A stretch of 64,000 nucleotides of DNA from Methylobacterium organophilum (lineage in GTDB: Bacteria > Pseudomonadota > Alphaproteobacteria > Rhizobiales > Beijerinckiaceae): the NCBI RefSeq assembly GCF_022179465.1, contig NZ_BPQV01000001.1, forward strand, positions 124,001-188,000, read 5' to 3'. Of the stretch, positions 26,657 to 36,898 are shown piece by piece. Every line of letters starts with the position of its first letter. Positions within the stretch are counted from its first letter, which is position 1. A program made the position numbers and the translations under genes. The notes under the pieces are model-generated. The model saw nothing but the letters and a program-made list of their open reading frames with translations. It did no database searches and was not told the DNA's origin.

Positions 26657-27616
26657 TCAGCCGGAGGCCGCCTGCTCCCCGTGTGCGGCCATCTCGGCCC
26701 CGAAGCGTTCCCGCGCATAGGCCTCGAGATCGAAATCGTCGGTCGGCAGGCGGAACATGAAGCGCTCGGCGAGCTGGGTGAGCATCAGGTCGGGCTTCAC
26801 CCGTTCCACGTAGCCCCAGTCCACCGCGGACGACCACACGAAATGCACCTCGCGGAAGGTCTCGGCCAGCATGCCGGTGAGCATGATCGGCGAGAAATGC
26901 GCGTAGGAATCCCCGAACAGCACCACCCGGCGCGGATCGGCCTGCGGCGACGCGTTGGCATAGATCACGTGCGAGCCGACATGCAGCTTGTCGGGCTCGC
27001 CCGACGCCTCGCGGAACCGCACGATCGGGCTCGCATAGGTCCGCTCGGCGTCCCGCAGCAGGTAGTGGAAGGGCACGCTCTCGCCGCGGGGCGGATCGAG
27101 CTTCTCGCCGAGATCGCCGATCCGCTCCCGCGCCCCGTGGAAGCGGGTGCCGAGATCCGGCACGGGGACGGCCTTCCAGGCGGCGCAGAGCCGTTCGTAG
27201 GCGAGATGGCAGCCGGCGAAGGACCAGTGGCTGTCCGTCTTCAGGTAGAGATCCTGGGCGTCGCGCGCCGCGCGGAAGGCGCCGACGAGGTCGAGACAGG
27301 CCCGGCGCGCCCGCGGATGGAACAGGAGGCCGCGGCGCAGCCGCAGGGCCGGCGACAGGCGCACGTCGACCGTGAGGCCCTCGCCGAGCCTGTGATCGTA
27401 GACCGAGAGCTTCTCCGGCACGATCAGATGCCGGTAGCCGATCCCGAGGGCGGCGCAGCGGCGGGTGCGCGCGATCAGGAGCCGCCGCCAGCCCTCGATC
27501 TGCCGCTGCATGAAGGGCGAGCGGCTGAACTGGCCGACGACGTTGTTGCTCCCCGCGGTGAGGAACAGCCAACCGTCGCGCCCGACATGGACAAGGTTGG
27601 CGGGAAGCTCGGACAT
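26657..27616 (-). CDS. AlgX/AlgJ-type SGNH hydrolase-like protein
   Basis: This protein has 319 residues. The AlgX/AlgJ-like catalytic triad is visible: TDSHWS with Asp128 and His130, and the nucleophile GDS at 235-237 (LFGDSYAHF). The N-terminus has GRDGWLFLT, a common mark of this group. These proteins are O-acetyl transferases or esterases of exopolysaccharides. No signal peptide is seen, unlike secreted AlgX, so localisation is unclear. No partner acyltransferase or exopolysaccharide genes are adjacent. Divergent from the aminotransferase gene. Confidence 0.75.
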   Translation of the reverse strand: MSELPANLVHVGRDGWLFLTAGSNNVVGQFSRSPFMQRQIEGWRRLLIARTRRCAALGIGYRHLIVPEKLSVYDHRLGEGLTVDVRLSPALRLRRGLLFHPRARRACLDLVGAFRAARDAQDLYLKTDSHWSFAGCHLAYERLCAAWKAVPVPDLGTRFHGARERIGDLGEKLDPPRGESVPFHYLLRDAERTYASPIVRFREASGEPDKLHVGSHVIYANASPQADPRRVVLFGDSYAHFSPIMLTGMLAETFREVHFVWSSAVDWGYVERVKPDLMLTQLAERFMFRLPTDDFDLEAYARERFGAEMAAHGEQAASG

Positions 27617-27715
27617 GCGGGCTAGATAGGGCGGTTAGGCCGGTGACGAAATCGCAGCGCAGGTATGGAGCCACCGCATCCGCGCCACCTTGCCGGCTCA
27701 CCGGGCCGGGACTAG

Positions 27716-28975
<1,260 letters not shown>

Positions 28976-29577
28976 GCCGCACGCCTCGGGGCCATATGCC
29001 CGGCCCTCGGCGGCGCTGCCTTCGGTCGCGCGGCATCCCGCCCCTGCGACCGGCTGCGCCTTCTGGTTGCGAACGGCAAAGCCGGCCTCTACATCGGCAC
29101 TCCCCGCGGCCGATGCGCCCGACGGTTTCGCGAGCCCTCTCGGGCCGGCGTGGCGGCGGGGCCGGCAGTGACGGGGCGGCCCGGACCAGTTCTCTGTGCC
29201 GACCCTGTGAGGCTCAGTGGGCCGAGCAGCTGCAGGAGCGTCGGCATGGCGGGGAACAGGAACCGCGATCCCGGCGCATGGCCCACCAGATCCGCGCTCA
29301 CGCGCCGTCGAGCCCGCGCGTGAGCCGCGCCGGGGCATGACCCGGGATGGCGCTTGGCCGGCCAGCAAGCGCACGCGGCCGATTGGGCCGGCATCGCCCA
29401 CCGCCCCTCCTGCACCCCCTCGCGGACGCATCCCTCACGGGCTTGTGACAATCCCGCAAATTCTGCGTTCAAAACGCATTTTCGGCCGGGCATCCCACTT
29501 TTGGACATCTCTGACTTGCCATAGCGTCGCATCAGCCTTGCGCCAAAAGCAAAGCAGAAACGTCCCGGAGAAACGCC
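28976..29577. other. Gene-free 600-base intergenic region
   Basis: I see no convincing gene. The first 450 bases are GC-rich with no good start or coding pattern on either strand. From about 29440 the sequence is clearly richer in A+T, as expected for the promoter of the transporter gene; a small inverted repeat GCGTT/AACGC is at 29465-29469 and 29473-29477. No clear -35/-10 pair is seen. Confidence 0.5.
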
Positions 29578-31281
29578 ATGGCCACAGCGACAGCCGTGCC
29601 ACACGCTCACGCTCCCGCTCAGCCCATGAGCCGAGCGGAGAAGAAGGTCATCCTCGCCTCCTCCCTCGGCACCGTGTTCGAGTGGTACGATTTCTATCTC
29701 TACGGCTCGCTCGCTGCGATCATCGGGGCGCAGTTCTTCTCCGCCTATCCGGAATCGACGCGCAACATCTTCGCGCTGCTGGCCTTCGCCGCGGGCTTCC
29801 TGGTGCGGCCCTTCGGCGCCCTGGTGTTCGGGCGGGTCGGCGACCTCGTCGGCCGGAAATACACCTTCCTCGTCACGATCCTGATCATGGGCCTGTCGAC
29901 CTTCATCGTCGGCATTCTGCCCAATGCCGAGCAGATCGGCATCGCGGCCCCGATCATCCTGATCATCCTGCGCCTGCTGCAGGGCCTGGCGCTCGGCGGC
30001 GAGTATGGCGGGGCGGCGACCTATGTCGCCGAGCATGCCCCGCACGGCCGCCGCGGCTTCTACACGAGCTGGATCCAGACCACGGCCACGATGGGCCTGT
30101 TCCTGTCGCTGCTCGTCATTCTCGCCACCCGCACCATCACCGGCGAGGACGCCTTCAAGGCCTGGGGCTGGCGCATCCCCTTCCTCGTCTCGGTGCTGCT
30201 GCTCGCCGTCTCGGTCTGGATCCGGACCCAGCTCGCGGAATCGCCGGCCTTCAAGAAGATGAAGGAGGAGGGCAAGACCTCGAAGGCGCCGCTTTCCGAG
30301 GCCTTCGGCCAGTGGAAGAACGCCAAGTTCGCCCTGATCGCGCTGCTCGGCCTCACCGCCGGCCAGGGCGTGGTCTGGTACACGGGCCAGTTCTACGCGC
30401 TGTTCTTCCTGCAGAGCATCCTCAAGGTCGACGGCTACACCGCCAACCTGCTCGTCGCCTGGTCGCTGCTGCTCGGCACCGGCTTCTTCGTGTTCTTCGG
30501 CTGGCTCTCCGACAAGATCGGCCGCAAGATCATCATCCTGGCCGGCTGCCTGATCGCCGCCGTGAGCTACTTCACGGTCTTCCAGCACATCACCTCGCTG
30601 GCGAACCCGAAGCTCGAGAAGGCGATCGAGACGGTGAAGGTGAGCGTGGTGGCCGATCCCGCCGAATGCGGCACGCTGTTCAACCCGATCGGCACGGCCA
30701 AGTTCACCGCCCCCTGCGACCTCGCCCGCGACTACCTCGCCAAGTCCTCGGTGAAATACACCACCGAGGCCGGTCCGGCCGGCCAGCCGACCAAGATCGT
30801 GGTCAACGGCACCGAGATCCCCTTCCCGGCAGGCATGCCGGCAGCGGATTTCAACAAGGCCGCGGGCGCCGCGCTCCAGGCCGCGGGCTATCCGAAGCCG
30901 GGCGACGCGGACATCGTGAAGATGAGCAACCCCTTCGACGTGTTCCGGCCGCAGGTGGCCGGCGTCATCGGGCTCCTGTTCGTCCTCGTGCTGTTCGTGA
31001 CCATGGTCTACGGCCCGATCGCCGCCGCCCTGGTGGAGCTGTTCCCGACCCGGATCCGCTACACCGCGATGTCGCTGCCCTACCATATCGGCAATGGCTG
31101 GTTCGGCGGCCTGCTGCCGGCCACCGCCTTCGCCATGGTGGCCCAGACCGGCGACATCTATTACGGCCTCTGGTACCCGATCGTGGTCGCCGTGATGACC
31201 TTCGTCATCGGCCTGATCTTCGTGCCCGAGACCAAGAACCGCGACATCTTCGCGGAGGACGAGGCGCCCGTGCGGCCCTGA
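29578..31281 (+). CDS. MHS-family MFS transporter with a large loop insertion
   Basis: This protein has 567 residues, about 120 more than usual MHS transporters. The MHS signature is seen (TVFEWYDFYLYGSLAAII, RPFGALVFGRVGDLVGRKYTF, RLLQGLALGGEYGGAATYVAEHAP). Helices number about 12. Between TM9 and TM10 lies an extra segment (about residues 335-460) rich in Pro, Ala and Lys, with two Cys (near 358 and 372), which should face the periplasm. Substrate unknown; MHS proteins carry proline, betaine, shikimate or dicarboxylates. It ends before a terminator and putA follows. Confidence 0.85.
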   Translation: MATATAVPHAHAPAQPMSRAEKKVILASSLGTVFEWYDFYLYGSLAAIIGAQFFSAYPESTRNIFALLAFAAGFLVRPFGALVFGRVGDLVGRKYTFLVTILIMGLSTFIVGILPNAEQIGIAAPIILIILRLLQGLALGGEYGGAATYVAEHAPHGRRGFYTSWIQTTATMGLFLSLLVILATRTITGEDAFKAWGWRIPFLVSVLLLAVSVWIRTQLAESPAFKKMKEEGKTSKAPLSEAFGQWKNAKFALIALLGLTAGQGVVWYTGQFYALFFLQSILKVDGYTANLLVAWSLLLGTGFFVFFGWLSDKIGRKIIILAGCLIAAVSYFTVFQHITSLANPKLEKAIETVKVSVVADPAECGTLFNPIGTAKFTAPCDLARDYLAKSSVKYTTEAGPAGQPTKIVVNGTEIPFPAGMPAADFNKAAGAALQAAGYPKPGDADIVKMSNPFDVFRPQVAGVIGLLFVLVLFVTMVYGPIAAALVELFPTRIRYTAMSLPYHIGNGWFGGLLPATAFAMVAQTGDIYYGLWYPIVVAVMTFVIGLIFVPETKNRDIFAEDEAPVRP

Positions 31282-31304
31282 GCCGTCAACGTCGCCCTCG
31301 TCGG

Positions 31305-31329
31305 AAGGCCCCGCCCGCGGCGGGGCCTT
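31305..31329 (+). terminator. Hairpin terminator after the MHS transporter
   Basis: A perfect 11-base stem AAGGCCCCGCC (31305-31315)/GGCGGGGCCTT (31319-31329) with a 3-base loop lies 24 bases after the stop and is followed by a short T-run. It separates the transporter from putA, which therefore has its own promoter unless read-through occurs. Confidence 0.75.
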
Positions 31330-31404
31330 TCCCGTGTCGCCCGGGCGGAGAGCCGGACGGCATCGGGCGTGCTAGGCTCCGGCGAGCCTGGACCGCGCGC
31401 CACG

Positions 31405-34400
31405 ATGACCGACCCGCTTCCCCGCTTCGAGGCCCCCTACGCGCCCGACGACGCCGCCCTGGCCGAGGCGCTGCTGGCGCAGGCGCCGCTGCCGCCCGCG
31501 GCCGAGGCCGCGGTCGACGCCCTCGCCCTCGACCTGATCGGCGCGATCCGGGAGGGCGCCGGGCACGGGGCGGTCGAGGCGCTCCTGCGGGAATACGCGC
31601 TGACCACCCGCGAGGGCCTCGCCCTGATGAGCCTCGCCGAGGCGCTGCTGCGGGTGCCGGATGCGGGCACGAGCGACCGGCTGATCGCCGACAAGCTGCG
31701 CGAGGGCGACTTCGCCCATCACGAGATCCGCTCCGAGACCGGGCTCGCCCATGCCGCCGCCTGGGCGCTCGGCCTCGGCGCCCGCCTCGTCGCCCCCGAG
31801 GACAGCCCCGAGGCGACCTTGTCCGGCATGGTCCGCCGGCTCGGGCGCCCGGCGGTGCGCAACGCCGCGCAGCGGGCGATGCGGCTGATGGGCGGCCAGT
31901 TCGTGCTGGCCGAGGAGATCGGCGCCGCCCTCAAGCGGGCGGGTTCCGGCGAGCGGCGGCGCTACCGCTACTCCTACGACATGCTCGGCGAGGGCGCCCG
32001 CACGGCCCAGGACGCCGCCCATTACCGGGCGGCCTATGCGGAGGCGATCGCGCGGATCGGCGCGGAGGCCGGCAACGGCCGCCTGCCGGACCGGCCGGGC
32101 ATCTCCGTGAAGCTCTCCGCCCTGCATCCCCGCTTCGCGCCCTTGCAGGCACCGCGGGTGATGGCGGAGCTGGTGCCGATCCTGCGCGACCTCGCCCGCA
32201 CCGCCCGGGCCCACGATCTCAACGTCACGGTCGATGCCGAGGAGGCCGAAAGGCTGGAACTCTCCCTCGACGTGTTCGGCGCCGTGCTCGCCGACCCGGC
32301 TCTCGCCGGCTGGGACGGGTTCGGCCTCGCGATCCAGGCCTATTCCAAGCGCTGCCTGCCCGTGATCGACCATGTCGCGCATCTCGCCGAGCGGTTCGAC
32401 CGCCAGCTGATGGTGCGCCTCGTCAAGGGCGCCTATTGGGACAGCGAGATCAAGCTCGCCCAGATGCAGGGGCTGGCCGATTATCCCGTCTTCTCGCGCA
32501 AGCCGATGACGGATCTGAGCTATCTCGCCGCCGCGCGGCGGCTGCTCGCCCGGCGCGACCGGCTCTACCCGCAATTCGCCACCCACAACGCGCTCACCAT
32601 CGCGACCATCCTCGGGCTCGCCGGGCAGCTCGACGGCCTGGGCGACGGCGGCGCGGGCTTCGAGTTCCAGCGCCTGCACGGGATGGGCGAGGCGCTCTAT
32701 GCGCGGCTGCTCGAACGCAAGCCGAGCCTCGCCTGCCGGGTCTATGCCCCGGTCGGCGGCCATCGCGAGTTGCTCGCTTACCTGGTGCGCCGCCTCCTGG
32801 AGAACGGCGCCAATTCCTCCTTCGTCGCCCGGGCCGCCGACAGGGCCGTGCCGGCCCGGACCCTGCTCGCCCGGCCGCAGGCGCTGATCGAGACCCCGTC
32901 GCGGGCCCGCCATCCGCGGATCCCCTTGCCGTGCGACCTCTTCGGCGAGACACGCCGCAACAGCTCAGGCCTCGCCTTCGGCGACGGGGCGGCTTTGCGG
33001 CGCTGTCTCGCCGAGCGGGACGCCGCGGCCGGCCCGGGCCACGCCGCTCCGATCCTCGACGGGCGCGCGCGGGAGGGGGTGGAAAGGTCCGTGGCGAGCC
33101 CGATCGACGGCGCCCCCCTGGGCCCGGTGATCGAGGCGACCGCGGCGATCGCGGCGGAGGCGATGGGCTTTGCCGCCGCCGGCTTCCCCGCCTGGGCCGC
33201 CCGGCCGGCGGGCGAGCGGGCGGCCTGCCTCGACCGGGCGGCGGAGGCGCTGGAGGCGTCGCGGGGGCGCTTCCTCCACCTGCTCCAGGCGGAGGCCGGC
33301 AAGACCCTCGACGACGCCCTGGCCGAGTGGCGGGAGGCGATCGATTTCCTGCGCTACTACGCCGCCGAGGGCCGGAAGCTGTTCGGCGCCCCCGTCCCGC
33401 TGCCGGGGCCGGCGGGGGAGAGCAACGCCCTGTCGCTGCGGGGACGCGGGGTGTTCGTGGCGATCTCGCCCTGGAACTTCCCCCTGGCGATCTTCCTCGG
33501 GCAGATCTCGGCCGCGCTGATGGCCGGCGACACGGTCGTCGCCAAGCCCGCGCCGCAGACGCCGCTGGTCGCGGCGGAGGCCGTGCGCCTGCTCCACGCG
33601 GCCGGCATCCCGGGCAGCGCCCTGCAGCTCGTGCCCGGCGGCCCGGAGGTGGGCGCGGCGCTGCTCAGCCACCCGGCGCTGGCCGGCGTGGTCTTCACCG
33701 GTTCCACGGCCACCGCGAAGGCGATCGACCGGGCGCTCGCCGCGCGGGACGGGGCGATCCTTCCGCTGATCGCCGAGACCGGGGGCATCAACGCGATGAT
33801 CGTCGATGCCACGGCCCTGCCCGAGCAGGTCGCCGACGATGTCGTCGCCTCCGCCTTCCGCTCGGCCGGGCAGCGCTGCTCCGCCCTGCGCCTGCTCCTC
33901 GTCCAGGCGGACGTCGCCGACCGCATGATCGCGGCCATCGCGGGCGCCGCCCGGGAGTTGAAGGTCGGCGATCCGCGCGATCTCGCGAGCGACCTCGGCC
34001 CCGTCATCGACGCCGCCGCCAAGGCGCGGCTCGTGGCCCATGTCGCGCGGATGCGGGCGAGCGCGAGGACGCATCTCGCGGATGCGGTGCCCGCGGAAGG
34101 GCTCTTCGTCCCGCCGCAGATTTTCGAGCTCGCGCGGGTGGAGGACCTGACGGAGGAGGTGTTCGGCCCGATCCTGCATGTGGTCCGGTATCGGCCCGAG
34201 GCGGTCGAGCCGGTTCTCGCCGCGGTCGCGGCCGGCGGCTACGGCCTCACCCTCGGTGTGCAGTCGCGCATCGACGCCTTCGCCGCGCGCGTGGCCGCCG
34301 CGCTCCCGCACGGCAACGTCTACGTCAACCGCAACATGATCGGCGCGGTGGTGGGCAGCCAGCCCTTCGGCGGCACCGGCCTGTCCGGCACGGGGCCGAA

Positions 34401-34506
34401 GGCCGGCGGCCCCCACTACCTCGCCCGCTTCGCCACCGAGCGGACGCTGACCGTCAACACCGCCGCCGCCGGGGGCAGCGTCAGCCTGATCACCCTCGAC
34501 GGGTGA
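31405..34506 (+). CDS. putA: Bifunctional proline dehydrogenase / glutamate-semialdehyde dehydrogenase
   Basis: This protein has 1033 residues, the size of minimal bifunctional PutA, without the ribbon-helix-helix DNA-binding start of enterobacterial PutA. The proline dehydrogenase barrel (about 120-450) has FAD-site RLVKGAYWDSEIK (about 336-348). The aldehyde dehydrogenase half (about 510-1010) has Glu791 (AETGG) and Cys825 (GQRCSALR), and NAD-binding SPWNFPLA. It oxidises proline to glutamate in two steps, with FAD and NAD. The ATG at 31405 is used rather than 31369. It may work with the MHS transporter just upstream. Confidence 0.95.
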   Translation: MTDPLPRFEAPYAPDDAALAEALLAQAPLPPAAEAAVDALALDLIGAIREGAGHGAVEALLREYALTTREGLALMSLAEALLRVPDAGTSDRLIADKLREGDFAHHEIRSETGLAHAAAWALGLGARLVAPEDSPEATLSGMVRRLGRPAVRNAAQRAMRLMGGQFVLAEEIGAALKRAGSGERRRYRYSYDMLGEGARTAQDAAHYRAAYAEAIARIGAEAGNGRLPDRPGISVKLSALHPRFAPLQAPRVMAELVPILRDLARTARAHDLNVTVDAEEAERLELSLDVFGAVLADPALAGWDGFGLAIQAYSKRCLPVIDHVAHLAERFDRQLMVRLVKGAYWDSEIKLAQMQGLADYPVFSRKPMTDLSYLAAARRLLARRDRLYPQFATHNALTIATILGLAGQLDGLGDGGAGFEFQRLHGMGEALYARLLERKPSLACRVYAPVGGHRELLAYLVRRLLENGANSSFVARAADRAVPARTLLARPQALIETPSRARHPRIPLPCDLFGETRRNSSGLAFGDGAALRRCLAERDAAAGPGHAAPILDGRAREGVERSVASPIDGAPLGPVIEATAAIAAEAMGFAAAGFPAWAARPAGERAACLDRAAEALEASRGRFLHLLQAEAGKTLDDALAEWREAIDFLRYYAAEGRKLFGAPVPLPGPAGESNALSLRGRGVFVAISPWNFPLAIFLGQISAALMAGDTVVAKPAPQTPLVAAEAVRLLHAAGIPGSALQLVPGGPEVGAALLSHPALAGVVFTGSTATAKAIDRALAARDGAILPLIAETGGINAMIVDATALPEQVADDVVASAFRSAGQRCSALRLLLVQADVADRMIAAIAGAARELKVGDPRDLASDLGPVIDAAAKARLVAHVARMRASARTHLADAVPAEGLFVPPQIFELARVEDLTEEVFGPILHVVRYRPEAVEPVLAAVAAGGYGLTLGVQSRIDAFAARVAAALPHGNVYVNRNMIGAVVGSQPFGGTGLSGTGPKAGGPHYLARFATERTLTVNTAAAGGSVSLITLDG

Positions 34507-34521
34507 GCGCCCCGCGCCTCT

Positions 34522-34539
34522 CCTCGCCCTCCGGCGAGG
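34522..34539 (+). terminator. Hairpin after putA
   Basis: A 7-base stem CCTCGCC (34522-34528)/GGCGAGG (34533-34539) with a 4-base loop lies 15 bases after the putA stop. No T-run follows. It could serve as terminator for putA or its convergent neighbour. Confidence 0.4.
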
Positions 34540-34588
34540 GGACCGCGTGCTGCGCTGGATGCGGGAGGCCGGCTTTCGCGCCATTTCC

Positions 34589-34828
34589 CTAGCCCTCGAC
34601 CTTGGCCTTTGGGCGATCGTTGCCGCGGGCGACTTCCTCGTGCTCGACGCCGCGTCCGTCCTGGTAGCGGATACCCTCGGTCGAACCCGGCACCTGCTGC
34701 TCGGCCGCCGCGGCCTGGGCCGCTTCCAGGGCTTCCGCCCGGCTCGGGAAGGTCTCGGAGATCGTGTCGCCGACGCGGTAGGCGTAGCCCCCGTCATGCT
34801 CGATGATGTGATAGACGACCTCGCCCAT
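34589..34828 (-). CDS. DUF2188 domain-containing protein
   Basis: This 79-residue protein matches DUF2188: VVYHIIEHDGGYAYRVGDTISETFPSRAEALEAA (about residues 4-37, in part) is the usual motif of a small beta-sheet then helix. Function not established; cytoplasmic. The tail is Glu/Gly/Lys-rich. It is convergent with putA. Confidence 0.8.
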   Translation of the reverse strand: MGEVVYHIIEHDGGYAYRVGDTISETFPSRAEALEAAQAAAAEQQVPGSTEGIRYQDGRGVEHEEVARGNDRPKAKVEG

Positions 34829-34910
34829 GCGCGCTCCTCACTTTGTCTTTACCCTTGAGAAGCGCGAACACGGCAGGCCGCGGGGGAGTTCCCTCCCGGG
34901 GTGCCGCGCC

Positions 34911-35138
34911 TCAGTGGCGCGTGGTGCCCCGGCCCGGCAGTTGCGCGAGGATGCCCTCGCAGCCGGCGACGAGCGAGCCCCGCACGTCCTCCGGGTCGAA
35001 GCCGGCACCATCCGGGAAGGCGAGGACATGGACATGGTCGTCGCCCTCCCGGTGGATGCGGGCGACCCAGCCCTCCGCCACCCGCTCGAACCGGGCCTCG
35101 TAGGTCTCGCCGTCGCGCTCGAAACGGTGGGGATCCAT
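34911..35138 (-). CDS. Small hypothetical protein (75 aa)
   Basis: The protein looks like a small mixed-fold domain: YEARFERVAEGWVARIHREGDDHVHVLAFPDG is beta-rich and FDPEDVRGSLVAGCEGIL helical (each in part). It resembles small proteins of the same general type as DUF2188 but I do not place it. Two small genes with related-looking layouts lie next to each other here. No signal or membrane helix. Confidence 0.6.
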   Translation of the reverse strand: MDPHRFERDGETYEARFERVAEGWVARIHREGDDHVHVLAFPDGAGFDPEDVRGSLVAGCEGILAQLPGRGTTRH

Positions 35139-35239
35139 GGCATCGTCCTTCGCTGAAGCGGCGCGGCCCGCCGCCCCGCTGTCGCGATATGGGGTCGCGC
35201 CCTATCCTTCCGCCAACGCCGCCGCACGAGGAGATGCCG

Positions 35240-35506
35240 ATGCCGAGACGCCGAACCCTGGCCGCCGCTTCCGGCCTCTGCCTGCTCGGCTTCGGTGCCG
35301 GGGACGCCTGGGCGCAGGGCATGCCGGGCCTGGCCGGCAGCACGGTCGGCCTGCCGGCCAATCCCTTCGCCTCGAACTATCCCTCCGAGCCACCGCCCGC
35401 GATGCGCCCGGCCCCGCGGGAGCGGGTGATCGTGCGGCGCTCGCACCGGCAGCGGGGCGTGGCGCAAGAGGCCCCGCTGCCACCCGCCGAGGTGCCCTAC
35501 CGGTAG
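35240..35506 (+). CDS. Small secreted hypothetical protein (88 aa)
   Basis: A signal peptide is clear (MPRRRTLAAASGLCLLGFGAGDAWA, cleavage near residue 25). The mature part is Pro/Arg-rich (ERVIVRRSHRQRG, PPPAMRPAP). The ATG at 35240 is preferred over the one at 35234 because GAGGAG is six bases upstream. No family recognised; probably periplasmic. Confidence 0.55.
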   Translation: MPRRRTLAAASGLCLLGFGAGDAWAQGMPGLAGSTVGLPANPFASNYPSEPPPAMRPAPRERVIVRRSHRQRGVAQEAPLPPAEVPYR

Positions 35507-35582
35507 GGGCGGCGTCCACGTCGTCCTGCCGATGGCGGCCCTCGTGATCGGCCTCGTCGCCGTCACGCGCTGAGCTGGCTCT

Positions 35583-36143
35583 CTAGGCGGCGCCGAGTTC
35601 CGCGCCGATCGCCGCGATCACCCGCGGATCGGTCGGCTCGACCTGGGTGGCGAAGGCGGCCTTCAGGCTGCCGTCGCGGCCGACGAGGTATTTGTGAAAA
35701 TTCCAGCGCGGGGTCTCGCCCGGCTTCCGCTCCGCCGCCCAGCGATAGAAGGGATGCGCCGCGGCCCCCTTCACATGCGTCTTCTCGGCGATCGGGAAGG
35801 TCACGCCGAAATTCTTGCGCGCGGCCTCCGCGATGGCGGGGCCGTCCAGGGGCTCCTGATTGCCGAAATCCGGCGAGGGCACGGCGATCACGGTGAGGCC
35901 CCGCTCGCCGAAGCGCGTCCAGAGGGCCTGCAAGCCGGAGAATTGCGGAGCGAAGCCGCAGGCGGTGGCCGTGTTGACGACGAGGATCGGCTTGCCCGCA
36001 TGGGCCGAGAGCGGCAGCAGGCCGCCGCCCGGCTTCTCGAAGCTGAAGGCAAAGGCGCCCTCGGCCTTGCCGTCCTCCGCCCGGGCCATTCCCGCGGCGA
36101 AGGCACCGATGAGAACGAGGCAGTCGCGGCGCAGCAGGGTCAT
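35583..36143 (-). CDS. Glutathione peroxidase-like protein, probably periplasmic
   Basis: This protein has 186 residues. The glutathione peroxidase fold is visible: catalytic Cys62 (TATACGFAPQFSGL), Gln96 (FGNQEPL) and Trp147-Asn148 (RWNFHKYLV). These are the conserved tetrad residues; the Cys form reduces peroxides with thiol donors (thioredoxin more often than glutathione). A signal-like N-terminus (RRDCLVLIGAFAAGMARA) predicts export, unlike most cytosolic bacterial members. The ATG at 36143 is used as the longer frame adds non-family residues. Single-gene unit. Confidence 0.85.
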   Translation of the reverse strand: MTLLRRDCLVLIGAFAAGMARAEDGKAEGAFAFSFEKPGGGLLPLSAHAGKPILVVNTATACGFAPQFSGLQALWTRFGERGLTVIAVPSPDFGNQEPLDGPAIAEAARKNFGVTFPIAEKTHVKGAAAHPFYRWAAERKPGETPRWNFHKYLVGRDGSLKAAFATQVEPTDPRVIAAIGAELGAA

Positions 36144-36217
36144 GGCTCGATCCCCGGTTCGGATCCCGCCCGTCTCACTTAGAACCGGCGAGCCTCTTGG
36201 GAACCGCCGCGGCGAAC

Positions 36218-36736
36218 TCACGCACGCTTGTGAGCGGGTTCGGGCGCGTCCGCCGGTGCGCGCGAGCGGAGCGCCTGGCGCACCCGCTTGGTCACGCCCT
36301 CCTCCTCCGCATCGGCCGGCAGGATGATCGCGTCGGGCGGCAGGGTGGAGACCGCCGATTCGTCGCCCGCGTAGATGATGCCGAGATTGGGGCGCAGCGC
36401 CTTGGCTTCGGCCGCGAGCCGGGAGCAGCAGAGCTCGCCCTGCAATTCGGCGTCCGTCACCAGAACGTCCACCGGAATGCCGAGCACGAGAACGGTGAGG
36501 GCGTCGACGCCCGAATCAACCGTGGTGGCGCAGAAGCCGGCCCGCCGGATCTGGGCGCAGACATCGTTGCGCCAGCCCTTGCGGCGCCCTGCGACCAGGA
36601 TCTGAACCCCGTAGCAGCCGCCCTGTGGCTCGACGCGCTGGGCGAGCACGTCAGGAGGGGCAGCCACGGAACCGGACGATCCGGTCTGCGTCAGGCCGTC
36701 AACTCCGCTATACCCGGATTGGTGTCTGCGCTGCAT
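36218..36736 (-). CDS. Degenerate response-regulator receiver-like protein
   Basis: This protein has 172 residues. The central segment (about residues 40-150) shows a receiver-like alternation, with VDVLVTDAEL where the phosphoacceptor Asp would lie. The N-terminal acidic pair is absent (VQILVAGRRKG instead of DDE) and the Lys near the last strand is Leu (AIILPADAE). It likely is a pseudo-receiver that does not sense phosphorylation. The N-terminal 40 residues are Gly/Ser-rich and the C-terminus is basic. Family certain only to the fold level. Confidence 0.6.
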   Translation of the reverse strand: MQRRHQSGYSGVDGLTQTGSSGSVAAPPDVLAQRVEPQGGCYGVQILVAGRRKGWRNDVCAQIRRAGFCATTVDSGVDALTVLVLGIPVDVLVTDAELQGELCCSRLAAEAKALRPNLGIIYAGDESAVSTLPPDAIILPADAEEEGVTKRVRQALRSRAPADAPEPAHKRA

Positions 36737-36860
36737 CGCAACACCGTAGGAGAGCTATAACAAAAGTTCAAGCAAGCGCCGCATTTCGTCATCCGGGCCG
36801 GCGGAGGCCCAGCGAGCCGCCGCGTTCTGTCGAACGCAGCACGCTGCCGTGAAAGATAAA

Positions 36861-36887
36861 TCCGGGCGAAAGGTGCTTAAGCCCGGA
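36861..36887 (-). terminator. Hairpin terminator of the gat operon
   Basis: A perfect 7-base stem TCCGGGC (36861-36867)/GCCCGGA (36881-36887) with a 13-base loop lies 12 bases beyond the stop of the minus-strand membrane protein. On the minus strand it is followed by TTTATCTTT, a usable T-rich run. It likely ends the gatC-gatA-membrane protein transcript. Confidence 0.55.
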
Positions 36888-36898
36888 AGGGGCGAGGG

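Noticed and set aside
31369-31404. Longer start for PutA
   Set aside because: The extra 12 residues do not match the family and the ATG at 31405 fits the usual start of the minimal enzyme.
34860-34900. Second possible EcfG promoter upstream of the DUF2188 gene (minus strand)
   Set aside because: GGAAC is present but the second element is CGTG after 15 bases, not CGTT after 16-17.
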